Source: Mageeibacillus sp. UBA1212
Lineage (GTDB): Bacteria > Bacillota > Clostridia > UBA1212
Assembly (NCBI GenBank): GCA_002309655.1
Contig: DBXM01000003.1
Location: 16,382-80,381 of the forward strand
DNA: 64,000 nt
Direction: 5' to 3'
Made by a program: the position numbers and the translations under genes
The notes under the pieces: model-generated
The model's input: only the letters and a program-made list of their open reading frames with translations
Databases searched by the model: none
What the model was told of the DNA's origin: nothing
Shown here: piece after piece, positions 42,736 to 51,458 of the stretch
Layout: each line of letters begins with the position of its first letter
How positions within the stretch are numbered: position 1 is the stretch's first letter

Positions 42736-43512
42736 TCAGTCCGTCAGCACAACGCAGTTTACAAAGCCGGTTTTGTTGACGCTCTGATCCAGCGCTATGA
42801 ACGAGTCTCCGAAGAAAGGCCGAAAACCCTCCGGCGGAACCGCGGAAACGTCAGTGTATTTTTTCTTTGCCCAGTCGTCCGGCGAGGCGTTTTGCATCAG
42901 GAAGCACCGCGCGGCACTGTAATGCCCGAACACGACGATCTTCCCGGGAACCCTTATGCCGTGGAGCATGGAGAGCTTCATTCCGTCGCCTGTAGACGCA
43001 GCTCCGCGCCATTCACGTTCGGTCGCGTCGCGCCAGTCGTCACGGTAGTATTTCTTCCTGTCCGTCGGTATAAAGCCGTGCGTGAAAACATAGTGCTCAG
43101 TTTCGAAAAACGGTACCGGAACACGCTCAAGGAAGTCTGTAAAACCGAGCCGCTCGCATTCCGCGGACAGTTCTTCGTCGGAAAGACCCGTTACAGAAGC
43201 TTCGCCCTTCCCGCTTAGATATGCGACGGCCTTCTCGGCGCAGGTGCGGTTCCCCTTCCTCCCGAAACGGCTCGACTTGAGGTTGTCCAGCAGCTCGTAA
43301 TCGTGGTTCCCGTAAATGAACACCAGCCGGCCTTTCGAATTGATTCCGCTGAGGTACTCAAACAACTCGCCCGGCTCCGGCCCGGAGTAGAATGCGTCGC
43401 CGCACAAAACCAGCACGTGGTCCTCTCGGGAAGGGTCGAAGCCTTCCCGGTCAAGAGCCGCGCGCATCAAGCTGAAATGGTCGTGGATATCGGAAACAGT
43501 AAAGTACTTCAT
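42736..43512 (-). CDS. Calcineurin-like metallophosphoesterase
   Basis: 258 residues with the metal-site sequence MKYFTVSDIHDHFSLM (D-x-H), LCGDAFYSG (GD), FIYGNHDYELLD (GNHD), HGFIPTD and GHYSAARC near the end, all in the canonical order. Substrate may be a phosphoprotein, diadenosine tetraphosphate or another phosphodiester. It starts 6 bases after the unknown protein gene (43519) and belongs to an operon with the NMNAT-PARG fusion. Confidence 0.9.
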   Translation of the reverse strand: MKYFTVSDIHDHFSLMRAALDREGFDPSREDHVLVLCGDAFYSGPEPGELFEYLSGINSKGRLVFIYGNHDYELLDNLKSSRFGRKGNRTCAEKAVAYLSGKGEASVTGLSDEELSAECERLGFTDFLERVPVPFFETEHYVFTHGFIPTDRKKYYRDDWRDATEREWRGAASTGDGMKLSMLHGIRVPGKIVVFGHYSAARCFLMQNASPDDWAKKKYTDVSAVPPEGFRPFFGDSFIALDQSVNKTGFVNCVVLTD

Positions 43513-43518
43513 AGCCGC

Positions 43519-44343
43519 TTACTCCAAAATTCCCGCGCGGTCGACGACATCGCCGTTCTCGACGGCGATGTCGCCTTGCAGCAGCGCCTTGATGACAAAG
43601 CCGTGGCCCGCTGCCAGGAACGGACAGTTCACAACATCCTTCATCGAACGGATGCCTAAGAACTCGCTCTCGGTAATCACGGGAACGCGCTTCTCCTTTT
43701 CGCACTTGTTCACATACTGTTTGTACTTGCCAAGCATCGAGCATTTCTCGTAGTAATTGTATCCGTCGAAATCCACCAGCGCAATCTTGGTGCCGCTGTC
43801 GACAAGCGACTTCATCCAGCGGAACGCTTCAGTGTCTGCGATAAGCTTCGCGTATTCCGGAAAGTACGCCTTCTTGCGCGACTCGACATAGTTTAGCGGC
43901 ACGTATTCCCCCGAGTTCTTGTCGAACCATGCGAAATACAGGCAGTCGCTGTGTTCGTAGCCGAGGTCCTTGCAGGCGTGGCGCATCAGGTCCTTCGTGC
44001 ACTCCGTTTTGGCGTAGAAGCCGTTCCTCCACTCGAAAAACCCGGCGTTCGGTTTGCCGTCGTTGTCGTGACACGGGTACACCTTGCCGCACTGCCAGAA
44101 GATCTCAAATATATTTGCCTTCGTTCCGTCAGGCGCGACAACGGGCCCGATAAAAAACGGGGACAGCTCCTTTCCGAAGCCCGGATGTTCGGCCATGAAA
44201 CTCCGGTCGCGTTCCACGCGGGAAGTAACGTCGATAACGGTATATTCCAAAAGGTCGTTTTCCGTCTGCCCTGTGTAAAAAGTGTTTGTGAACTTGACGT
44301 TTAACGGATGGTGGCGGAGCATGAGAATGTTCTTGTTTTCCAA
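43519..44343 (-). CDS. Uncharacterised protein encoded with the NMNAT-PARG fusion
   Basis: 274 residues, cytoplasmic, no clear family that I can name with certainty. Conserved-looking patches are LSPFFIGPVVAPDG, the segment FWQCGKVYPCHDNDGKPNAG, FFEWRNGFYAK, IALVDFDGYNY and CPFLAAGHGFVIKALLQGD. It starts with TTG at 44343 (GGAGG 9 bases upstream), 36 bases after the fusion gene, and is followed 6 bases later by the phosphoesterase. The three genes form one transcription unit, so a role in NAD/ADP-ribose chemistry is plausible but inferred. Confidence 0.7.
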   Translation of the reverse strand: MENKNILMLRHHPLNVKFTNTFYTGQTENDLLEYTVIDVTSRVERDRSFMAEHPGFGKELSPFFIGPVVAPDGTKANIFEIFWQCGKVYPCHDNDGKPNAGFFEWRNGFYAKTECTKDLMRHACKDLGYEHSDCLYFAWFDKNSGEYVPLNYVESRKKAYFPEYAKLIADTEAFRWMKSLVDSGTKIALVDFDGYNYYEKCSMLGKYKQYVNKCEKEKRVPVITESEFLGIRSMKDVVNCPFLAAGHGFVIKALLQGDIAVENGDVVDRAGILE

Positions 44344-44379
44344 TTTGAGAGCCCTCCCCTATACAGTAATTGTCGTAAA

Positions 44380-45963
44380 TCAGGTAAACAACTCGTAAAA
44401 AGGCGCGAATTTCCCGTTTTTCCCGATGTACGATCTGCGCGCGGACGGCTTGCCCTCGTAGATCGCGAAGACCAGCTTGCGGAAACGGTTTTTGAACTCG
44501 TCCTCTTCGAGAACGTCCCGGAACAGCGCGGCAACTTCGTCGCAGTGAAGGTTGTACACGCCGCAGCCGAAGGCGCCGAGCACCATGCTGTCGCGGCCGT
44601 TGTCCAGTGCGATTCGGGAAATAGTGCGGATCTTGTTGGCCTCGATTTCCCTGCCTGCAGGAGTCAGGCATCCCCTCGCGTCGAAGTACCCCCGCTCGTC
44701 GTTCGAGTATTCATTCTTCTCGCGGTTGGAGAGCGACGCCACGGTGACGACCGGGCAGTCGAAGGGTGTTTCGCGGAGCGCGAAAAGGCGGTCTAAGTTG
44801 TGGCGGAAGAACGTCACGCAGGGTGAGTACACGCCGCCGAAGTTCAAATCCAGAGGATAGACACCGGGCACGTTCGGCACCCCCGCCTCTCTGATGTGTT
44901 TATACTTGGGATTCCCGAACCTGTAGAGCGACTGGGATAACGTCGACGACCTGCAGAGCGATTCCTCCTGCGCGCTCGCCCCCTTGTGATAGCCTCCGCA
45001 CGGAACCGTTCGCGAGGCCAGGTTGAGGATGGCCGGCCGCAGCCCCTCGCCGATTAGACCTTGAGCGACGTCAACGCAGTCGGCGTTCACGCACCCGAAA
45101 ACAGTAGCGTCAGTCAGCGGCTCGCAGGAGACATTGAATTCACTTTTGTAGACCTTCGCCTCACGGTGTGCGTCGCGGTCGCCGAGCAACAGTTCCGGCC
45201 AAGCTTTGAAAAGCTCCGCGTTGAGCTTGTACACATACGCCTGCGCGCCGCTCTTCCCGTAATGTCCGCCGTACAAAATCTGCGCCTCGATTATCTCCTC
45301 CGGCGTTGGAGCGTGAAAATCAGCCGGCGAGAGCGTCTTCATCATACTGTACGGGCCGTCGTTCATAAGACTTTGGTAGTTCTTTCCCTCGAAAAAGCGG
45401 CGGCGAACCTCGGTGGAACTGACGTCTTCAAGATCGTCGTCGGCAACTGTAAGAAGGTGGATCCTGTCGCGGCAGCGGGTCAGGAGCGGACTGTTCCTGA
45501 TGACCTGCTCTATATCGAACCGGCGCGCGTAAACGAGAATGTCGCACATCTGAATGATCTCTTCCGCGTTCTTCCAGTTCGGGAACTCCTTCAGCTTGTC
45601 CGCCCCGAACAGAAAAAACAACTTGATTTCTTCGCCCGGGTACTGTTTTTTCTTGTCTTTTAAAAGACGGACAAGCGTTGTGTACGTGCTCGGATACGCC
45701 CCGCCCAGCTCGGTTCCCCAGTAGCTGAGCTTCGGGTTCTCGCGGGAAAGAGACCTGAGCATCCCGCTCCTCTGCTCCTCGGAAAGAATGAACCCGGACC
45801 GGTCCTCCGTTTTGAGCAGTATCTTTTTTGTCAGGTATTTGCCGTTCGTGGCCACAAAAACGCCCTCGTCGGCATTGGTTTTGGCTACAGCGTCCGAAAT
45901 AACGGCGTAGTGAGCTTTCGTTACCGGATTGAAGGATCCGGTCATTACAACGATTCTTTTCAT
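44380..45963 (-). CDS. Fusion: NMN/NaMN adenylyltransferase-like + PARG/macrodomain-like hydrolase (TIGR02452 type)
   Basis: 527 residues in two domains. Residues 1-215 are a nucleotidyltransferase: GSFNPVTKAHYAVI (T/HxxH signature at about 9-22) and the C-terminal DVSSTEVRRRF. Residues about 230-500 match the TIGR02452/DUF2263 poly(ADP-ribose) glycohydrolase-like macrodomain family: AILNLASRTVPCGGYHKG and GASAQEESLCRSSTLSQ (QEE is the catalytic Glu pair), with GAFGCGVYNLHCDEVA closing the ADP-ribose site. So one enzyme could make NAD and the other remove ADP-ribose. GGY replaces the usual GGG. AGGAGG precedes the ATG. Confidence 0.9.
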   Translation of the reverse strand: MKRIVVMTGSFNPVTKAHYAVISDAVAKTNADEGVFVATNGKYLTKKILLKTEDRSGFILSEEQRSGMLRSLSRENPKLSYWGTELGGAYPSTYTTLVRLLKDKKKQYPGEEIKLFFLFGADKLKEFPNWKNAEEIIQMCDILVYARRFDIEQVIRNSPLLTRCRDRIHLLTVADDDLEDVSSTEVRRRFFEGKNYQSLMNDGPYSMMKTLSPADFHAPTPEEIIEAQILYGGHYGKSGAQAYVYKLNAELFKAWPELLLGDRDAHREAKVYKSEFNVSCEPLTDATVFGCVNADCVDVAQGLIGEGLRPAILNLASRTVPCGGYHKGASAQEESLCRSSTLSQSLYRFGNPKYKHIREAGVPNVPGVYPLDLNFGGVYSPCVTFFRHNLDRLFALRETPFDCPVVTVASLSNREKNEYSNDERGYFDARGCLTPAGREIEANKIRTISRIALDNGRDSMVLGAFGCGVYNLHCDEVAALFRDVLEEDEFKNRFRKLVFAIYEGKPSARRSYIGKNGKFAPFYELFT

Positions 45964-46015
45964 AAAATCAACCTCCTGCTTGTTGATAAATACAAGGCCT
46001 GCCTAAGGTGCCGTA

Positions 46016-47512
46016 TCAGTTCAGTTTTACTCTGATTGCGGGGCGAATGCCGGGTTGTTCCCCTTTCATGTTCTGTTCGTAGAATTCGCCGTCGGTATCG
46101 AGGAAAACAAGCGATCCCGGTGCTTCGCCGTCGGTTGACGTCCACCACGGAGCGGTTCCGGTTTCCGGGTCGATTTCCACTCCGGAGTTGCCGTAACCGT
46201 TGATAACGGCCTGTGCTCTCGCCCCCGCGAGAAGCATTTTTCGAGCACGTCGTTCGTTTTTCCCGTGCCGACGATCGTCGCGTCGTATGATTCGCCGTTG
46301 TAGAGCGCGACCTTGAAGCTCGTTCCTGACTCGAAAACGTGGTTGTTTGTGAGAATGTAGCCGTCGGTCAAGCAGTTTGTACCGCTTGATTTCATCGACT
46401 CCGAGAAGAAAAACGTAATCGCCGTTCTTGTCCGGAATCAATCCTTCCGTGTAATCATTCTTAAAAATGAAGTAAGCCATCTCGGACGTGAATCTCCGGA
46501 TTTTCGAATGCAGGAAGTCTTCGCCGGACGGCCCCTCAAATAACCACCTTCTATTCGCGATATATGTGGATTCAAGACAGTCAGTTGAGAGAAGCAGCGC
46601 GGCGCCGTCTTCGATTTCGACTACGTACCAGAGGATTTCCCGATGGTTGTACCTGCCGAACCTGACCACGTCTCCCCTTTTTAAGTCCGCGGCGTGAATG
46701 TCTTTAACGACCGGATAAATGGTATCACCGATGTGTGCGCGAGCATAATCCACTATTAAATGATAATATTTTAACTCTTTTTTGGTGCGGCAGCGGTTGT
46801 TTTCCATCTCTTTTTGCGCATATTCATTATACTTTTTGATGTTGTAAGACGTCCCGATGCCCTCTTTCGACATCACCGCCAGCGCATAGTAAAGTCCCGG
46901 ATAGTTTTTGCCGGCGTCGGCGTCGTCTTTCAGCTTCCAGTAGAGATCGGCAAGCTCGCTGTCGTCAAGATCGTCTGTCACCCCCTTGACCATAAGGGGA
47001 TCCGTGTGGTAAGACATATAGTAATAAAACGCTTCAGGATAGTCTTTTTCCGTACCTATGCCGTCCTTGTAGCACCTGGCGAGATTCAACATACAGGAAT
47101 CCCTGCAGGAAAGGAACTCTAACAGAAACGGTACGCCAGATCCGCCGTAGGGATGTATTTCAGCTCCGATTTTTGAAAATCTAAAGAAGTTCTCTTCATC
47201 GTCCCTTTCTTCCAAACAGTAATCCGCCAAATAACTTACCATTACTATATCACATTCATACCAGTAATCTACGACGTCCTCTGGAAACCAAAGCGGGAGT
47301 TTATCAAATACGCCATGAAAATCACCGCTGTTAATGGCAGACCGAAACACCTTGCGTAATATGCGGTCAATATTCTCCTGCGTCTCTTCTATCTCACCGT
47401 TTTTGGCGGCAACGGCGTATTCGTAAAGCACTTCAATATCGGGCTCAGTCCCCTCTCCATTAAGGTAAGCTTCAACGATCTTTGTAATTTCAGTATAATT
47501 ATTATTCTCCAT
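46016..47512 (-). CDS. Sel1-like repeat/DUF6273-type protein, chimeric
   Basis: 498 residues. The N-terminal 260 residues are helical with Sel1-like repeats (CMLNLARCYKDGIGTEKD, YPGLYYALAVMSKEGIGTS). The second half is a DUF6273-type domain: GDVVRFGRYN, LLLSTDCLE, FLLGVDEIKRY and the terminal GIRPAIRVKLN. Between FLLGVDEIKRY and AGARAQAVINGYG lie about 40 Arg/His-rich residues (RRIIRRDDRRHGKNERR) that read, in another frame, as an HtrA/trypsin-like protease fragment (46249-46368). The frame remains open. See findings. Confidence 0.75.
   Translation of the reverse strand: MENNNYTEITKIVEAYLNGEGTEPDIEVLYEYAVAAKNGEIEETQENIDRILRKVFRSAINSGDFHGVFDKLPLWFPEDVVDYWYECDIVMVSYLADYCLEERDDEENFFRFSKIGAEIHPYGGSGVPFLLEFLSCRDSCMLNLARCYKDGIGTEKDYPEAFYYYMSYHTDPLMVKGVTDDLDDSELADLYWKLKDDADAGKNYPGLYYALAVMSKEGIGTSYNIKKYNEYAQKEMENNRCRTKKELKYYHLIVDYARAHIGDTIYPVVKDIHAADLKRGDVVRFGRYNHREILWYVVEIEDGAALLLSTDCLESTYIANRRWLFEGPSGEDFLHSKIRRFTSEMAYFIFKNDYTEGLIPDKNGDYVFLLGVDEIKRYKLLDRRLHSHKQPRFRVRNELQGRALQRRIIRRDDRRHGKNERRARKMLLAGARAQAVINGYGNSGVEIDPETGTAPWWTSTDGEAPGSLVFLDTDGEFYEQNMKGEQPGIRPAIRVKLN
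46249..46368 (-). pseudogene. HtrA/S1 protease fragment inserted out of frame in the DUF6273 gene
   Basis: In a different minus-strand frame this 120 bp reads LTDGYILTNNHVFESGTSF, VALYNGESYDATIVGTGKTND, the region around the catalytic His of HtrA/DegP proteases (TNNHV). Nothing before or after belongs to a protease, and the host gene continues in its own frame. It is too short to be functional. Confidence 0.75.
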
Positions 47513-47802
47513 CTTAAATCTCCTTCTTTTTCGTCGATAAATATGCCAATTATTACGTCAATTATTATAACTCAACAAGTTTCGAAACCGGTGTCATTTA
47601 ATATTATACCACATCTTTTTTCGGCACGCACATGCTTTGCACAAAAAATCTGTGCAAACAAAACTCCGTTGAGCATGACGCGCGGGACGCGGCCCAAAAC
47701 TTCTGCCCGGCTGCCGGCGATGCGCCGTTTCAAGCTCCGTTTCCGCGTCCCGCGGCACGTATTTCGCCTTTTTTATCAAGGCTCAGTTTCTTTTTTTCAC
47801 GT
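47513..47802. other. Intergenic region with inverted repeats
   Basis: No gene. Contains TTTGCACA/TGTGCAAA (47636-47658) and CGCGGGACGCGG/CCGCGTCCCGCG (47681-47754). Either could be an operator or terminator of the DUF6273 gene. Confidence 0.4.
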
Positions 47803-49818
47803 TCAATTCCCGACCGCATCCGGAGCTTTGCCGCCCAAAGCATCGGCAGTCACCCACATCGCCGGACGCACCCCCACATACCAGTCGGCGCAGCCTGCGT
47901 AGTCATATTTCGAAAACCGGAATAACGCGTTGCCGGCGCCGTTGTTTCCGGCCATCCACCAGGCGCAGACCGGCTCGCCTTTTACCTTGTAACACTTCCA
48001 CGGACCCGCGCCCTCTTTTTTTGCGTACCCGGTCGGGATACACGCCATGTCATAACGCGATCCGAAATACTTTTCCGCGTCTTTTTTGCTGAGCAGAAAC
48101 ACACTGTCCAAGGCTTCGCAATTCACTCCGCCGCCGGCATCGGAGCTTGCGGCAAAAGGCACCTGTACGATCCGTTTCCGCTCCTCATCGGAAAAGGCAT
48201 GCTCCAGGAACGCGCCGTGCAGCCACGCCCTTAAGGCACTTTTCTCCCACCATCGCCTTTCGTTTGGGCACCCCTTAAAGAGGGTGTGATATGCCGGATC
48301 AAAGTCGAATTCCATCGCGTCAATGGCAAATCTCGTGACCAGCAATGCCTTTTCGCCGTCATTTTCCAGAATTATCCACTCTATCGGAGCAAGCCCCCCT
48401 TTCTCGTCTTGCGGGTATGTTCCGAAAAACGTCGTATCACGAGATTTCCCGGAAATAACTTCTTTTTCAGGAGTTAAGCAGTCGCTGTCTGTGCGAGTTT
48501 CTTCGCCGGAATCGTTTTCATCTTTTCTAAGCGAGATCCTCATGACAGGCCGCACCGCAACGTCCAAAACCCTGACGGCAGTTCCGGCCTCGTCAACGGA
48601 GCCGTCTTCTTCGACAATCGCGGCTGCGTTCTTTTCGCCTTTGTTTCTCAGCCACCAGCAACCATCGTTTCTCCCGTGCCGGTGGTAGCCGCCGCAGGCA
48701 ATCGCGTAGTCCGTGAGCTCACACATGCGGTCCGCGTCCGAAGAAAAGTACTTTCCGGCCTCATCCGCGTCTAAAAAGAACACCTTGTCCGCCGTCTCGA
48801 CGCCGTCCGTTTTGACACGGCTCTCCAGTATCTTCCCGCGCTCCTCAGGCGTGAACGCGTCCATAATAAACCAGTTGTTAAGCCAGTCCCGCATGTCGCT
48901 GTCCTTCCACTCGCAGCCCTCCTGATTGTAGAGCCTGGCGTCGAGTCCGTGCTTGCTGATAACCAGAGCCGTGTCGCCTTCCCGCTCCAGGATCTCCCAC
49001 TCGATCGGCGCCTGTTCGCAATCCTTCCCGAACGGATAGGAGCCGAAAATCACGGACTCGCGCGCGGTTTTTGAGACATCAGTCTCGAAACCCGGAGAAT
49101 CGGGAAATGCCGGCGGATTGAACTTTTCGAAATTCACAACGATTGCCGGCCGGACCGCAAGCTCAACAGACCCAATGTCCGCGCCGGAGTACTCGATCTT
49201 GCCGTCGTGATTCACGGTAACCGCCGTGTACGGATCAGCGTGTTTGGAATGTGACCTGAGCCACCACCTGCACGATTTGTCTTCGGCAACGCAATCCTTC
49301 CCCATGGCGGCAACATAGTCGGTCGCCATACACTTTCCCAGGGAATACTCTTCAGCCTCGCTTAGGGACGGAACGAACGCCTCATCCTCGATTTCGATAT
49401 CGTACGGATTCTCGGTCGAGTAGAAACTAATGACGCGCCGCTCCTCCTCCGTAAAAGCAATTTTCAAAAACTCCCGGTTGAGCCAGCGCCTCATATCGCT
49501 AAACCCCCACATCAGATTCCCGTCAAACGGAACCTCTTCAACCGTTTTATTTCCGGAACTCTTCCTGCCTCGGCGCTTGCCTCCGGACTGTTTATCGCCT
49601 TTCTGCTCACCGTCCCCCGGAATGTCGAACCGCCGTACATCAAGGGCGTACTTGCTTACAAGCAATGCCGAATTCAGGCAGCTGTCAATCACGCGCCACT
49701 CGATCGGCGCCAATTCCCCGTTCGGCCCCTGGGGGTAGGAGCCGAAAAGGATGGTGTTTCTTTTTACGGAAATTACTCTACTACTGTTATTCGGGATATT
49801 TTCGGGAATTTTGTTCAT
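47803..49818 (-). CDS. Protein with three DUF6273-type domains
   Basis: 671 residues from the ATG at 49818 (AAAGGCGG upstream). Three tandem copies of the same domain begin ILFGSYPQG, VIFGSYPFG and TFFGTYPQD, each followed by APIEWxxxE, LLVSKYALD, an RxWLN helix, a FLLS/FLDAD-like EAEEYF or EAGKYF block, WWLR or WWMA and a closing VRPAxxV strand. No signal peptide or membrane segment. Domain 1 has a Lys/Arg/Gly/Ser-rich insert (SGGKRRGRKSSGNK). The domain's function is unknown; a carbohydrate-binding or C-type-lectin-like fold has been speculated for such W-rich units. Confidence 0.85.
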   Translation of the reverse strand: MNKIPENIPNNSSRVISVKRNTILFGSYPQGPNGELAPIEWRVIDSCLNSALLVSKYALDVRRFDIPGDGEQKGDKQSGGKRRGRKSSGNKTVEEVPFDGNLMWGFSDMRRWLNREFLKIAFTEEERRVISFYSTENPYDIEIEDEAFVPSLSEAEEYSLGKCMATDYVAAMGKDCVAEDKSCRWWLRSHSKHADPYTAVTVNHDGKIEYSGADIGSVELAVRPAIVVNFEKFNPPAFPDSPGFETDVSKTARESVIFGSYPFGKDCEQAPIEWEILEREGDTALVISKHGLDARLYNQEGCEWKDSDMRDWLNNWFIMDAFTPEERGKILESRVKTDGVETADKVFFLDADEAGKYFSSDADRMCELTDYAIACGGYHRHGRNDGCWWLRNKGEKNAAAIVEEDGSVDEAGTAVRVLDVAVRPVMRISLRKDENDSGEETRTDSDCLTPEKEVISGKSRDTTFFGTYPQDEKGGLAPIEWIILENDGEKALLVTRFAIDAMEFDFDPAYHTLFKGCPNERRWWEKSALRAWLHGAFLEHAFSDEERKRIVQVPFAASSDAGGGVNCEALDSVFLLSKKDAEKYFGSRYDMACIPTGYAKKEGAGPWKCYKVKGEPVCAWWMAGNNGAGNALFRFSKYDYAGCADWYVGVRPAMWVTADALGGKAPDAVGN

Positions 49819-49819
49819 T

Positions 49820-50191
49820 TTATGCCGCCTTTCTTGCATTTTTGACTGTTTTTGCAGGTTTATTTGCTTGTTTTTTTCTTTTTTTTGCCTTTTTTTCGGC
49901 TTCTTCCCGTTCTTTTTCAGCTTCTATTCGGTCTATTTCAGCTTTTTTCTGCAGGATTATCTCGGCTGCTTTCCGGAGTCTTTTAGCTTTGATTGAGCAG
50001 GTGATTTTTTTGACGATTGCTATTGTTTCGGGATCGTCAAGCAAAAAGAATTTGTCAAAGCATTCAATTGAGAACGTCTTGACTTCAAGGCCGAAGTCTA
50101 CTGAAAAATAGTGGGCGGAAGCTTTAACGACAGTTCCCTCGCCGAAAACAACGTTCATGACTTTTTTACCGATTAATTTTTTGATACTCAT
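49820..50191 (-). CDS. Small KOW/Tudor-like domain protein with basic coiled-coil tail
   Basis: 123 residues from the ATG at 50191 (GAGG 8 bases before). N-terminal SH3-like domain: GKKVMNVVFGEGTVV, then HYFSVDFGLEVKTF, similar in layout to CarD/KOW or repair-associated small barrels. The C-terminal 65 residues are a Lys/Glu/Arg/Ala-rich helix (AEKKAKKRKKQANKPAK), likely nucleic-acid binding. Its stop is one base before the DUF6273 gene start, so the two are coupled. Function unknown. Confidence 0.7.
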   Translation of the reverse strand: MSIKKLIGKKVMNVVFGEGTVVKASAHYFSVDFGLEVKTFSIECFDKFFLLDDPETIAIVKKITCSIKAKRLRKAAEIILQKKAEIDRIEAEKEREEAEKKAKKRKKQANKPAKTVKNARKAA

Positions 50192-50249
50192 TTTGAAAAC
50201 CTCACTTTTTAAAAATCTGACTGAAAATTGCCGGTTCCAAAACAAAAAA

Positions 50250-50279
50250 CGAGGAACGGCTTTATGATACCATTCCTCG
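50250..50279 (-). terminator. Intrinsic terminator of the HTH protein gene
   Basis: On the minus strand CGAGGAATGG pairs with CGTTCCTCG-type arm (50279-50270 with 50259-50250, one G-U), then TTTTTTGTTTT. Confidence 0.7.
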
Positions 50280-50394
50280 AAATGCGCGTGCCCAAAATAA
50301 TTGGGCATCTGAATATCAAATACTTTTCCGGCTGCCCGCCACCATGCAAACCGGCCGGCGCCTGTTCGCCAACACTCCGCTTGCCTTGATTCTA

Positions 50395-51411
50395 CTACTC
50401 GTTGATTGGATCAACCCCTTCGGCACGGAGTCTGTTGTTGATCTCATAAAAGGGGACGCGCTGTGCTAAAAGTCCCCTTATCGCTCTGAAACGTTTGTCC
50501 GTCTGCCTCTTCCACGCCCTCTTTTCATCGCCGGTTGCCGCAGCGTACTCGTCAAAAAGCCAGTCAAGCTCCGCGGGGCTCATCCCAAGATAGAAAGCCA
50601 GCGCAAACAGTTTTTCGACCTTGATCCGCCTTTTTTCGTACATATAGTCTGAGAGCGTGTTCCGGCTCATATTGCACGCATTGGCGCACTTTTCAATCGT
50701 CGTATCCTTCTTATCGATTTTGTTTTTTAAGAACCAGTACAGACTGCCCGTGTCCGCCTCCGCACACTTTTTCGCAAACCCGTTATTTCCGGACCTCCTG
50801 TTCGCATTGCAGACTTTACAAACCGCCTCAAAATTGTTCGGATTCGCCTCAATCGCGTCGAGAACCTCGCACACCCTGCCAAAAACCGCCTCCGGCTTAT
50901 TACAAGACCGAAAACTGACGTACGCGAACTCCTCCTTCGCGCCGGCGCCTCCCGACTTTCCGTCAATAACGACCAGCGCGGGCAGTGCGTTCCTTACACC
51001 GTACAAATCGGCCAGCCGCGTCATCAGCTCATATCTCGGCCTTGGATTCCAGGCCTTTTTGAACTCCCCCTCCAATGCGCACTGCACCGACCCGGCAAGG
51101 CTTCCGTCGTTTTTCCATTTGTCGAAAACCGCCTCCGGGTAGACGGTGAACAGCGGCATGTCCGCCTTCAGCCTGTTGTTCAGCCTCGCGCCGTATTCAG
51201 TAAGGAACGGCGCGGAAATAACGTCCCCCGATGCGTATAGATAGAGCAAAACGTACCGGTCAGTCGTAACGGATCTCTCTCCGACAGCCTTCCAAACGTT
51301 CTTCGGCGTGAGGTTGTCGTAAACGCCTCCAAGCGTGCTGTCGTCGCGAATGTTCGCAACAAGGCCCAAAGTGGAGGTCGCTTTCCCGAATGGATCGAAA
51401 TAAATAGGCAT
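50395..51411 (-). CDS. Hypothetical protein with C-terminal HTH-like domain
   Basis: 338 residues. The C-terminal part has TTIEKCANACNMSRNTLSDY, then MYEKRRIKVEKLFALAFYLG, an XRE-type helix-turn-helix fold. The N-terminal 200 residues are of unknown family, starting PIYFDPFGKATSTLG; Cys residues near CKVCNANRRS could bind zinc. It may be a DNA-binding regulator of the accessory genes around it. AAAGGAG precedes the ATG. Confidence 0.65.
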   Translation of the reverse strand: MPIYFDPFGKATSTLGLVANIRDDSTLGGVYDNLTPKNVWKAVGERSVTTDRYVLLYLYASGDVISAPFLTEYGARLNNRLKADMPLFTVYPEAVFDKWKNDGSLAGSVQCALEGEFKKAWNPRPRYELMTRLADLYGVRNALPALVVIDGKSGGAGAKEEFAYVSFRSCNKPEAVFGRVCEVLDAIEANPNNFEAVCKVCNANRRSGNNGFAKKCAEADTGSLYWFLKNKIDKKDTTIEKCANACNMSRNTLSDYMYEKRRIKVEKLFALAFYLGMSPAELDWLFDEYAAATGDEKRAWKRQTDKRFRAIRGLLAQRVPFYEINNRLRAEGVDPINE

Positions 51412-51458
51412 GGTTTTCTCCTTTTGGTGAAAATAGGTTGTTAGTACAGGGCACGCTC

